Shown here in pieces: positions 38,002 through 50,300 of a stretch of DNA of 64,000 nucleotides. How positions within the stretch are numbered: the stretch's first letter is position 1; each line of letters starts with the position of its first letter. The translations under genes and the position numbers were made by a program. This stretch comes from Petrolisthes cinctipes (lineage: Eukaryota; Arthropoda; Malacostraca; Decapoda; Porcellanidae), in the NCBI GenBank assembly GCA_033782935.1, contig JAWQEG010000283.1, positions 2,294,001-2,358,000 on the forward strand, read 5' to 3'. Under the pieces are notes generated by a model. It ran no database searches, was not told the origin of the DNA, and was given only the letters and a program-made list of their open reading frames with translations.

Positions 38002-39993
38002 GTGTTAGAGTATTTTCAAAATACAGGCCAAAAACATGCTGAAAATCGATATTTTTGGTGCCCAAAGTCAATGTGTGCATGCATCTTCTGTACCCGTTTA
38101 TATCTCAAATTCTGGCCCTAAACACCCGAAAATTCGATATTTTGGGGTCCCAGAAGCGATCTGTACATGCCTACTCCGTGTTAGAGTATTTTCAAAATTC
38201 AGGCCCAAAACATGCTGAAAATCGATATTTTTGGTGCCCAAAGTCAATATGTGCATGTATCTTCTGTACCCGTTTATATCTCAAATTCAGGCTCAAAACA
38301 CCCGAAAATTCAATATTTTGGGGTCCCAGAAGCAATCTGTACTGTGCTAGAATATTTTCAAAATATAGGCTAAAAACATGCTAAAAATCGATCTTTTAGG
38401 TGCCAAAAAGTCGATATCTCAAATTCAGTCCCAAAACACCCGAAAATTCGATATTTAGGGGTCCCAGAAGCGATCTGTACATGCCTACTCCGTGTTAGAG
38501 TATTTTCAAAATACATGCTCAAAACATACTGAAAATCGATCTTTTAGGTGCACAAAAGTCGATATGTGCATGCATCTTCAGTACCCGTTTATATCTCAAA
38601 TTCAGGCTCAAAACACCCGAAAATTCGATATTTTGGGGTCCCAGAAGCGATCTGTACATGCCTACTCCGTGTTAGAGTATTTTCAAAATTCAGGCCCAGA
38701 ACATGCTGAAAATCGATATTTTTGGTGCCCAAAGTCAATGTGTGCATGTATCTTCTGTACCCGTTTATATCTCAAATTCAGGCTCAAAACACCCGAAAAT
38801 TCAATATTTTGGGGTCCCAGAAGCAATCTGTACATGCCTACACAGTGCTAGAATATTTTCAAAATATAGGCTAAAAACATGCTGAAAATCGACATTTTAG
38901 GTGCCAAAAAATCGATATCTCAAATTCAGTCCCAAAACACCCGAAAATTCGATATTTAGAGGTCCCAGAAGGTATCTGTACATGCCTACTCTGTGTTAGA
39001 GTATTTTCAAAATACAGGCCAAAAACATACTGAAAATCGATCTTTTAGGTGCCCAAAAGTCGATACGTGCATGCATCTTCTGTACCCGTTTATATCTCAA
39101 ATTCTGGCCCTAAACACCCGAAAATTCGATATTTTGGGGTCCCAGAAGCGATCTGTACATGCCTACTCCGTGTTAGAGTATTTTCAAAATTCAGGCCCAG
39201 AACATGCTGAAAATCGATATTTTTGGTGCCCAAAGTCAATATGTGCATGTATCTTCTGTACCCGTTTATATCTCAAATTCAGGCTCAAAACACCCGAAAA
39301 TTCAATATTTTGGGGTCCCAGAAGCAATCTGTACATGCCTACTCAGTGCTAGAATATTTTCAAAATATAGGCTAAAAACATGCTAAAAATCGATCTTTTA
39401 GGTGCCAAAAAGTCGATATCTCAAATTCAGTCCCAAACACCCGAAAATTCGATATTTAGGGGTCCCAGAAGCGATCTGTACATGCCTACTCCGTGTTAGA
39501 GTATTTTCAAAATACATGCTCAAAACATACTGGAAATCGATCTTTTAGGTGCACAAAAGTCGATATGTGCATGCATCTTCTGTACCCGTTTATATCTCAA
39601 ATTCAGGCTTAAAACACACGAAAATTCAATATTTTGGGGTCCCAGAAGCGATCTGTACATGCCTACTCCGTGTTAGAGTAATTTCAAAATTCAGGCCCAA
39701 AACATGCTGAAAATCGATATTTTTGGTGCCCAAAGTCAATATGTGCATGTATCTTCTGTACCCGTTTATATCTCAAATTCAGGCTCAAAACACCCGAAAA
39801 TTCAATATTTTGGGGTCCCAGAAGCAATCTGTACATGCCTACACAGTGCTAGAATATTTTCAAAATATAGGCTAAAAACATGCTGAAAATCGACATTTTA
39901 GGTGCCAAAAAATCGATATCTCAAATTCAGTCCCAAAACACCCGAAAATTCGATATTTAGAGGTCCCAGAAGGTATCTCTACATGCCTACTCC

Positions 39994-42312
39994 GTGTTAG
40001 AGTATTTTCAAAATACAGGCCAAAAACATACTGAAAATCGATCTTTTAGGTGCCCAAAAGTCGATATGTGCATGCATCTTCTGTACCCGTTTATATCTCA
40101 AATTCTGGCCCTAAACACCCGAAAATTCGATATTTTGGGGTCCCAGAAGCGATCTGTACATGCCTACTCCGTGTTAGAGTATTTTCAAAATTCAGGCCCA
40201 AAACATGCTGAAAATCGATATTTTTGGTGCCCAAAGTCAATATGTGCATGTATCTTCTGTACCCGTTTATATCTCAAATTCAGGCTCAAAACACCCGAAA
40301 ATTCAATATTTTGGGGTCCCAGAAGCAATCTGTACATGCCTACTCAGTGCTAGAATATTTTCAAAATATAGGCTAAAAACATGCTAAAAATCGATCTTTT
40401 AGGTGCCAAAAAGTCGATATCTCAAATTCAGTCCCAAAACACCCGAAAATTCGATATTTAGGGGTCCCAGAAGCGATCTGTACATGCCTACTCCGTGTTA
40501 GAGTATTTTCAAAATACATGCTCAAAACATACTGAAAATCGATCTTTTAGGTGCACAAAAGTCGATATGTGCATGCATCTTCAGTACCCGTTTATATCTC
40601 AAATTCAGGCTCAAAACACCCGAAAATTCAATATTTTGGGGTCCCAGAAGCAATCTGTACATGCCTACACAGTGCTAGAATATTTTCAAAATATAGGCTA
40701 AAAACATGCTAAAAATCGACATTTTAGGTGCCAAAAAATCGATATCTCAAATTCAGTCCCAAAACACCCGAAAATTCGATATTTAGAGGTCCCAGAAGGT
40801 ATCTGTACATGCCTACTCCGTGTTAGAGTATTTTCAAAATACAGGCCAAAAACATACTGAAAATCGATCTTTTAGGTGCCCAAAAGTCGATATGTGCATG
40901 CATCTTCTGTACCCGTTTATATCTCAAATTCTGGCCCTAAACACCCTTAAATTCGATATTTTGGGGTCCCAGAAGCGATCTGTACATGCCTACTCCGTGT
41001 TAGAGTATTTTCAAAATTCAGGCCCAAAACATGCTGAAAATCGATATTTTTGGTGCCCAAAGTCAATATGTGCATGTATCTTCTGTACCCGTTTATATCT
41101 CAAATTCAGGCTCAAAACACCCGAAAATTCAATATTTTGGGGTCCCAGAAGCAATCTGTACAGTGCTAGAATATTTTCGAAATATAGGCTAAAAACATGC
41201 TAAAAATCGATCTTTTAGGTGCCAAAAAGTCGATATCTCAAATTCAGTCCCAAAACACCCGAAAATTCGATATTTAGGGGTCCCAGAAGCGATCTGTACA
41301 TGCCTACTCCGTGTTAGAGTATTTTCAAAATACATGCTCAAAACATACTGAAAATCGATCTTTTAGGTGCACAAAAGTCGATATGTGCATGCATCTTCAG
41401 TACCCGTTTATATCTCAATTTCAGGCTCAAAACACCCGAAAATTCGATATTTTGGGGTCCCAGAAGCGATCTGTACATGCCTACTCCGTGTTAGAGTATT
41501 TTCAAAATTCAGGCCCAAAACATGCTGAAAATCGATATTTTTGGTGCCCAAAGTCAATATGTGCATGTATCTTCTGTACCCGTTTATATCTCAAATTCAG
41601 GCTCAAAACACCCGAAAATTCAATATTTTGGGGTCCCAGAAGCAATCTGTACATGCCTACACAGTGCTAGAATATTTTCAAAATATAGGCTAAAAACATG
41701 CTGAAAATCGACATTTTAGGTGCCAAAAAATCGATATCTCAAATTCAGTCCCAAAACACCCGAAAATTCGATATTTAGAGGTCCCAGAAGGTATCTGTAC
41801 ATGCCTACTCTGTGTTAGAGTATTTTCAAAATACAGGCCAAAAACATACTGAAAATCGATCTTTTAGGTGCCCAAAAGTCGATACGAGCATGCATCTTCT
41901 GTACCCGTTTATATCTCAAATTCTGGCCCTAAACACCCGAAAATTCGATATTTTGGGGTCCCAGAAGCAATCTGTACATGCCTACTCCGTGTTAGAGTAT
42001 TTTCAAAATTCAGGCCCAGAACATGCTGAAAATCGATATTTTTGGTGCCCAAAGTCAATATGTGCATGTATCTTCTGTACCCGTTTATATCTCAAATTCA
42101 GGCTCAAAACACCCGAAAATTCAATATTTTGGGGTCCCAGAAGCAATCTGTACATGCCTACACAGTGCTAGAATATTTTCAAAATATAGGCTAAAAACAT
42201 GCTAAAAATCGACATTTTAGGTGCCAAAAAATCGATATCTCAAATTCAGTCCCAAAACACCCGAAAATTCGATATTTAGAGGTCCCAGAAGGTATCTGTA
42301 CATGCCTACTCC
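39994..42312. repeat. 2,818-bp segment, copy 2 (partial)
   Basis: Blocks start at 39994 (501), 40495 (325), 40820 (491), 41311 (501) and 41812 (501), repeating the first five blocks of the preceding segment. The sixth block (A2-B-C1) is not present, and the array continues with A1-B-C2 at 42313. The fifth block has GATACGAGC where copy 1 has GATACGTGC. Confidence 0.87.
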
Positions 42313-45300
42313 GTGTTAGAGTATTTTCAAAATACAGGCCAAAAACATACTGAAAATCGATCTTTTAGGTGCCCAAAAGTCGATATGTGCATGCATCTTC
42401 TGTACCCGTTTATATCTCAAATTCTGGCCCTAAACACCCGAAAATTCGATATTTTGGGGTCCCAGAAGCGATCTGTACATGCCTACTCCGTGTTAGAGTA
42501 TTTTCAAAATTCAGGCCCAAAACATGCTGAAAATCGATATTTTTGGTGCCCAAAGTCAATATGTGCATGTATCTTCTGTACCCGTTTATATCTCAAATTC
42601 AGGCTCAAAACACCCGAAAATTCAATATTTTGGGGTCCCAGAAGCAATCTGTACAGTGCTAGAATATTTTCGAAATATAGGCTAAAAACATGCTAAAAAT
42701 CGATCTTTTAGGTGCCAAAAAGTCGATATCTAAAATTCAGTCCCAAAACACCCGAAAATTCGATATTTAGGGGTCCCAGAAGCGATCTGTACATGCCTAC
42801 TCCGTGTTAGAGTATTTTCAAAATACATGCTCAAAACATACTGAAAATCGATCTTTTAGGTGCACAAAAGTCGATATATGCATGCATCTTCAGTACCCGT
42901 TTATATCTCAAATTCAGGCTCAAAACACCCGAAAATTCGATATTTTGGGGTCCCAGAAGCGATCTGTACATGCCTACTCCGTGTTAGAGTATTTTCAAAA
43001 TTCAGGCCCAAAACATGCTGAAAATCGATATTTTTGGTGCCCAAAGTCAATATGTGCATGTATCTTCAGTACCCGTTTATATCTCAAATTCAGGCTCAAA
43101 ACACCCGAAAATTCAATATTTTGGGGTCCCAGAAGCAATCTGTACATGCCTACTCAGTGCTAGAATATTTTCAAAATATAGGCTAAAAACAAGCTAAAAA
43201 TCGATCTTTTAGGTGCCAAAAAGTCGATATCTCAAATTCAGTCCCAAAACACCCGAAAATTCGATATTTAGGGGTCCCAGAAGCGATCTGTACATGCCTA
43301 CTCCGTGTTAGAATATTTTCAAAATACATGCTCAAAACATACTGAAAATCGATCTTTTAGGTGCACAAAAGTCGATATGTGCATGCATCTTCTGTACCCG
43401 TTTATATCTCAAATTCAGGCTCAAAACACCCGATAATTCAATATTTTGGGGTCCCAGAAGAAATCTTTACATGCCTACTCAGTGTTAGAGTATTTTCAAA
43501 ATACAGGCCCAAAACATGCTGAAAATCGATATTTTAGATGCCCAAAGTCAATATGTGCATGTATCTTCTGTACCCGTTTATATCTCAAATTCAGGCTCAA
43601 AACACCCGAAAATTCAATATTTTGGGGTCCCAGAAGCAATCTGTACATGCCTACACAGTGCTAGAATATTTTCAAAATATAGGCTAAAAACATGCTAAAA
43701 ATCGACATTTTAGGTGCCAAAAAATCGATATCTCAAATTCAGTCCCAAAACACCCGAAAATTCGATATTTAGAGGTCCCAGAAGGTATCTGTACATGCCT
43801 ACTCCGTGTTAGAGTATTTTCAAAATACAGGCCAAAAACATACTGAAAATCGATCTTTTAGGTGCCCAAAAGTCGATATGTGCATGCATCTTCTGTACCC
43901 GTTTATATCTCAAATTCTGGCCCAAAACACCCGAAAATTCGATATTTTGGGGTCCCAGAAGCGATCTGTACATGCCTACTCCGTGTTAGAGTATTTTCAA
44001 AATTCAGGCCCAAAACATGCTAAAAATCGATATTTTTGGTGCCCAAAGTCAATATGTGCATGTATCTTCTGTACCCGTTTATATCTCAAATTCAGGCTCA
44101 AAACACCCGAAAATTCAATATTTTGGGGTCCCAGAAGCAATCTGTACAGTGCTAGAATATTTTCAAAATATAGGCTAAAAACATGCTAAAAATCGATCTT
44201 TTAGGTGCCAAAAAGTCGATATCTCAAATTCAGTCCCAAAACACCCGAAAATTCGGTATTTAGGGGTCCCAGAAGCGATCTGTACATGCCTACTCCGTGT
44301 TAGAGTATTTTCAAAATACAGGCCCAAAACATGCTGAAAATCGATATTTTAGATGCCCAAAGTCAATATGTGCATGTATCTTCTGTACCCGTTTATATCT
44401 CAAATTCAGGCTCAAAACACCCGAAAATTCAATATTTTGGGGTCCCAGAAGCAATCTGTACATGCCTACACAGTGCTAGAATATTTTCAAAATATAGGCT
44501 AAAAACATGCTAAAAATCAACATTTTAGGTGCCAAAAAATCGATATCTCAAATTCAGTCCCAAAACACCCGAAAATTCGATATTTCGAGGTCCCAGAAGG
44601 TATCTGTACATGCCTACTCCGTGTTAGAGTATTTTCAAAATACAGGCCAAAAACATACTGAAAATCGATCTTTTAGGTGCCCAAAAGTCGATATGTGCAT
44701 GCATCTTCTGTACCCGTTTATATCTCAAATTCTGGCCCTAAACACCCGAAAATTCGATATTTTGGGGTCCCAGAAGCGATCTGTACATGCCTACTCCGTG
44801 TTAGAGTATTTTCAAAATTCAGGCCCAAAACATGCTGAAAATCGATATTTTTGGTGCCCAAAGTCAATATGTGCATGTATCTTCTGTACCCGTTTATATC
44901 TCAAATTCAGGCTCAAAACACCCGAAAATTCAATATTTTGGGGTCCCAGAAGCAATCTGTACATGCCTACACAGTGCTAGAATATTTTCAAAATATAGGC
45001 TAAAAACATGCTAAAAATCGACATTTTAGGTGCCAAAAAATCGATATCTCAAATTCAGTCCCAAAACACCCGAAAATTCGATATTTAGAGGTCCCAGAAG
45101 GCATCTGTACATGCCTACTCCGTGTTAGAGTATTTTCAAAATACAGGCCAAAAACATACTGAAAATCGATCTTTTAGGTGCACAAAAGTCGATCTGTGCA
45201 TGCATCTTCTGTACCCGTTTATATCTCAAATTCTGGCCCTAAACACCCGAAAATTCGATATTTTGGGGTCCCAGAAGCAATCTGTACATGCCTACTACGT

Positions 45301-46615
45301 GTTAGAGTATTTTCAAAATTCAGGCCCAAAACATGCTGAAAATCGATATTTTTGTTGCCCAAACTCAATATGAGCATGTATCTTCTGTACCCGTTTATAT
45401 CTCAATTTCAGGCTCAAAACAATCGAAAATTCAATATTTTGGGGTCTCAGAAGCAATCTGTACATGCCTACTCAGTGCTAGAATATTTTCAAAATATAGG
45501 CTAAAAACATGCTAAAAATCGATCTTTTAGGTGCCAAAAAGTCGATATCTCAAATTCAGTCCCAAAACACCCGAAAATTCGATATTTAGGGGTCCCAGAA
45601 GCGATCTGTACATGCCTACTCCGTGTTAGAGTATTTTCAAAATACATGCTCAAAACATACTGAAAATCGATCTTTTAGGTGCACAAAAGTCGATATGTGC
45701 ATGCATCTTCAGTACCCGTTTATATCTCAAATTCAGGCTCAAAACACCCGAAAATTCAATATTTTGGGGTCCCAGAAGCAATCTGTACATGCCTACTCAG
45801 TGTTAGAGTATTTTCAATATACAGGCCCAAAACATGCTGAAAATCGATATTTTAGATGCCAAAAGTCAATATGTGCATGTATCTTCTGTACCCGTTTATA
45901 TCTCAAATTCAGGCTCAAAACACCCGAAAATTCAATATTTTGGGGTCCCAGAAGCGATCTGTACATGTGCTAGAATATTTTCGAAATATAGGCTAAAAAC
46001 ATGCTAAAAATCGATCTTTTAGGTGCCAAAAAGTCGATATCTCAAATTCAGTCCCAAAACACCCGAAAATTCGGTATTTAGGGGTCCCAGAAGCGATCTG
46101 TACATGCCTACTCCGTGTTAGAGTATTTTCAAAATACATGCTCAAAACATACTGAAAATCGATCTTTTAGGTGCACAAAAGTCGATATGTGCATGCATCT
46201 TCAGTACCCGTTTATATCTCAAATTCAGGCTCAAAACACTCGAAAATTCGATATTTTGGGGTCCCAGAAGCGATCTGTACATGCCTACTCCGTGTTAGAG
46301 TATTTTCAAAATTCAGGCCCAAAACATGCTGAAAATCGATATTTTTGGTGCCCAAAGTCAATATGTGCATGTATCTTCAGTACCCGTTTATATCTCAAAT
46401 TCAGGATCAAAACACCCGAAAATTCAATATTTTGGGGTCCCAGAAGCAATCTGTACATGCCTACTCAGTGCTAGAATATTTTCAAAATATAGGCTAAAAA
46501 CAAGCTAAAAATCGATCTTTTAGGTGCCAAAAAGTCGATATCTCAAATTCAGTCCCAAAACACCCGAAAATTCGATATTTAGGGGTCCCAGAAGCGATCT
46601 GTAGATGCCTACTCC
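42313..46615. repeat. Mixed A1/A2 trimers, right centre
   Basis: Blocks start at 42313 (491), 42804 (501), 43305 (501), 43806 (491), 44297 (324, B'-C1), 44621 (501), 45122 (501), 45623 (492) and 46115 (501). The B-C2 part of 42804 recurs 3,311 bp later in 46115: both have CTTCAGTACCCG in B and AAACAAGCTAAAA in C2. TTTTCGAAATATAGG marks C monomers near 41170, 42662 and 45970. TTCGGTATTTAGG marks those near 44252 and 46072. Confidence 0.9.
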
Positions 46616-47294
46616 GTGTTAGAGTATTTTCAAAATACATGCTCAAAACATACTAAAAATCGATCTTTTAGGTGCACAAAAGTCGATATGTGCATGCATC
46701 TTCAGTACCCGTTTATATCTCAAATTCAGGCTCAAAACACCATAAAAATTCAATATTTTGTGGTCCCAGAAGCAATCTGTACATGCCTACTCAGTGTTAG
46801 AGTATTTTCAAAATACAGGCCCAAAACATACTGAAAATCGATCTTTTAGGTGCCCAAAAGTCGATATGTGCATGCATCTTCTGTACCCGTTTATATCTCA
46901 AATTCTGGCCCTAAACAACCGAAAATTCGATATTTTGGGGTCCCAGAAGCGATCTGTACATGCCTACTCCGTGTTAGAGTATTTTCAAAATTCAGGCCCA
47001 AAACATGCTGAAAATCGATATTTTTGGTGCCCAAAGTCAATATGTGCATGTATCTTCTGTACCCGTTTATATCTCAAATTCAGGCTCAAAACACCCGAAA
47101 ATTCAATATTTTGGGGTTCCAGAAGCAATCTGTACATGCCTACACAGTGCTAGAATATTTTCAAAATATAGGCTAAAAACATGCTAAAAATCGACATTTT
47201 AGGTGCCAAAAAATCGATATCTCAAATTCAGTCCCAAAACACCCGAAAATTCGATATTTAGAGGTCCCAGAAGGCATCTGTACATGCCTACTCC
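46616..47294. repeat. Four-monomer block A2-A1-B-C1 (679 bp)
   Basis: Monomers start at 46616, 46794, 46971 and 47147. The first A2 has one extra base (CCATAAAAATTC) and is 178 bp. The second A begins like B' (ACAGGCCCAAAACATAC) and then follows A1. The structure matches the 11824 block in size class but has different hybrid monomers, so it arose independently. Confidence 0.87.
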
Positions 47295-48296
47295 GTGTTA
47301 GAGTATTTTCAAAATACAGGCCAAAAACATACTGAAAATCGATCTTTTAGGTGCACAAAAGTCGATATGTGCATGCATCTTCTGTACCCGTTTATATCTC
47401 AAATTCTGGCCCTAAACACCCGAAAATTCGATATTTTGGGGTCCCAGAAGCGATCTGTACATGCCTACTACGTGTTAGAGTATTTTCAAAATTCAGGCCC
47501 AAAACATGCTGAAAATCGATATTTTTGTTGCCCAAACTCAATATGAGCATGTATCTTCTGTACCCGTTTATATCTCAATTTCAGGCTCAAAACACCCGAA
47601 AATTCAATATTTTGGGGTCTCAGAAGCAATCTGTACATGCCTACTCAGTGCTAGAATATTTTCAAAATATAGGCTAAAAACATGCTAAAAATCGATCTTT
47701 TAGGTGCCAAAAAGTCGATATCTCAAATTCAGTCCCAAAACACCCGAAAATTCGATATTTAGGGGTCCCAGAAGCGATCTGTACATGCCTACTCCGTGTT
47801 AGAGTATTTTCAAAATACATGCTCAAAACATACTGAAAATCGATCTTTTAGGTGCACAAAAGTCGATATGTGCATGCATCTTCAGTACCCGTTTATATCT
47901 CAAATTCAGGCTCAAAACACCCGAAAATTCAATATTTTGGGGTCCCAGAAGCAATCTGTACATGCCTACTCAGTGTTAGAGTATTTTCAATATACAGGCC
48001 CAAAACATGCTGAAAATCGATATTTTAGATGCCAAAAGTCAATATGTGCATGTATCTTCTGTACCCGTTTATATCTCAAATTCAGGCTCAAAACACCCGA
48101 AAATTCAATATTTTGGGGTCCCAGAAGCGATCTGTACATGCCTACACAGTGCTAGAATATTTTCAAAATATAGGCTAAAAACATGCTAAAAATCGACATT
48201 TTAGGTGCCAAAAAATCTATATCTCAAATTCAGTCGCAAAACACCCGAAAATTCGATATTTAGAGGTCCCAGAAGGTATCTGTACATGCCTACTCC
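47295..48296. repeat. Two trimers, copy of 45122-46114
   Basis: Blocks start at 47295 and 47796. Both match 45122 and 45623 at an offset of 2,173 bp. Shared rare bases are TTTTTGTTGCCCAAACTC, CAATATGAGCATG and CTACTACGTGTTAG, with GATGCCAAAAGTC and TTTTCAATATACAGG in the second block. The 45623 copy has lost part of its B'-C junction (GTACATGTGCTAG) and is 492 bp, whereas 47796 is a full 501 bp. Confidence 0.88.
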
Positions 48297-49298
48297 GTGT
48301 TAGAGTATTTTCAAAATACAGGCCAAAAACATACTGAAAATCGATCTTTTAGGTGCCCAAAAGTCTATATGTGCATGCATCTTCTGTACCCGTTTATATC
48401 TCAAATTCTGGCCATAAACACCCGAAAATTCGATATTTTGGGGTCCCAGAAGCGATCTGTACAAGCCTACTCCGTGTTAGAGTATTTTCAAAATTCAGGC
48501 CCAAAACATGCTGAAAATCGATATTTTTGGTGCCCAAAGTCAATATGTGCATGTATCTTCTGTACCCGTTTATATCTCAAATTCAGGCTCAAAACACCCG
48601 AAAATTCGATATTTTGGGGTCCCAGAAGCAATCTGTACATGCCTACACAGTGCTAGAATATTTTCAAAATATAGGCTAAAAACATGCTAAAAATCGATCT
48701 TTTAGGTGCCAAAAAGTCGATATCTCAAATTCAGTCCCAAAACACCCGAAAATTCGATATTTAGGGGTCCCAGAAGGTATCTGTACATGCCTACTCCGTG
48801 TTAGAGTATTTTCAAAATACATGCTCAAAACATACTGAAAATCGATCTCTTAGGTGCACAAAAGTCGATATGTGCATGCATCTTCAGTACCCGTTTATAT
48901 CTCAAATTCAGGCTCAAAACACCCGAAAATTCAATATTTTGGGGTCCCAGAAGCAATCTGTACATGCCTACTCAGTGTTAGAGTATTTTCAATATACAGG
49001 CCCAAAACATGCTGAAAATCGATATTTTAGATGCCAAAAGTCAATATGTGCATGTATCTTCTGTACCCGTTTATATCTCAAATTCAGGCTCAAAACACCC
49101 GAAAATTCAATATTTTGGGGTCCCAGAAGCAATCTGTACATGCCTACACAGTGCTAGAATATTTTCAAAATATAGGCTAAAAACATGCTAAAAATCGACA
49201 TTTTAGGTGCCAAAAAATCGATATCTCAAATTAAGTCCCAAAACACCCGAAAATTCGATATTTAGAGGTCCCAGAAGGTATCTGTACATGCCTACTCC
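48297..49298. repeat. 1,002-bp six-monomer unit, copy 1
   Basis: Two trimers starting at 48297 and 48798. The unit is marked by CTGGCCATAAACACCC, TGTACAAGCCTACTCC, TCTCTTAGGTGCAC and TTTTCAATATACAGG. The C monomer before 48798 is a C2/C1 hybrid (AGGGGTCCCAGAAGGTATC), so the usual linkage of C type to the following A type is broken here. A private change is AGTCTATATG at 48362. Confidence 0.9.
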
Positions 49299-50300
49299 GT
49301 GTTAGAGTATTTTCAAAATACAGGCCAAAAACATACTGAAAATCGATCTTTTAGGTGCCCAAAAGTCGATATGTGCATGCATCTTCTGTACCCGTTTATA
49401 TCTCAAATTCTGGCCATAAACACCCGAAAATTCGATATTTTGGGGTCCCAGAAGCGATCTGTACAAGCCTACTCCGTGTTAGAGTATTTTCAAAATTCAG
49501 GCCCAAAACATGCTGAAAATCGATATTTTTGGTGCCCAAAGTCAATATGTGCATGTATCTTCTGTACCCGTTTATATCTCAAATTCAGGCTCAAAACACC
49601 CGAAAATTCGATATTTTGGGGTCCCAGAAGCAATCTGTACATGCCTACACAGTGCTAGAATATTTTCAAAATATAGGCTAAAAACATGCTAAAAATCGAT
49701 CTTTTAGGTGCCAAAAAGTCGATATCTCAAATTCAGTCCCAAAACACCCGAAAATTCGATATTTAGGGGTCCCAGAAGGTATCTGTACATGCCTACTCCG
49801 TGTTAGAGTATTTTCAAAATACATGCTCAAAACATACTGAAAATCGATCTCTTAGGTGCACAAAAGTCGATATGTGCATGCATCTTCAGTACCCGTTTAT
49901 ATCTCAAATTCAGGCTCAAAACACCCGAAAATTCAATATTTTGGGGTCCCAGAAGCAATCTGTACATGCCTACTCAGTGTTAGAGTATTTTCAATATACA
50001 GGCCCAAAACATGCTGAAAATCGATATTTTAGATGCCAAAAGTCAATATGTGCATGTATCTTCTGTACCCGTTTATATCTCAAATTCAGGCTCAAAACAC
50101 CCGAAAATTCAATATTTTGGGGTCCCAGAAGCAATCTGTACATGCCTACACAGTGCTAGAATATTTTCAAAATATAGGCTAAAAACATGCTAAAAATCGA
50201 CATTTTAGGTGCCAAAAAATCGATATCTCAAATTAAGTCCCAAAACACCCGAAAATTCGATATTTAGAGGTCCCAGAAGGTATCTGTACATGCCTACTCC
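49299..50300. repeat. 1,002-bp six-monomer unit, copy 2
   Basis: Blocks start at 49299 and 49800, exactly 1,002 bp after copy 1, with all the same marker bases including the C2/C1 hybrid before 49800. CAAATTAAGTCCC is shared by the C1 monomers that end both copies. Almost no other differences were noticed, so this is one of the youngest duplications in the window. Confidence 0.9.

Larger units (their letters stand above)
37176..39993. repeat. 2,818-bp segment, copy 1
   Basis: Blocks start at 37176 (501), 37677 (325), 38002 (490), 38492 (501), 38993 (500) and 39493 (501). Block order and subtypes match the next segment at an offset of 2,818-2,819 bp, including the GATACG-bearing A monomer in the fifth block. 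The 10-bp-deleted B in block 38002 reads GTACTGTGCTAG. Confidence 0.87.
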
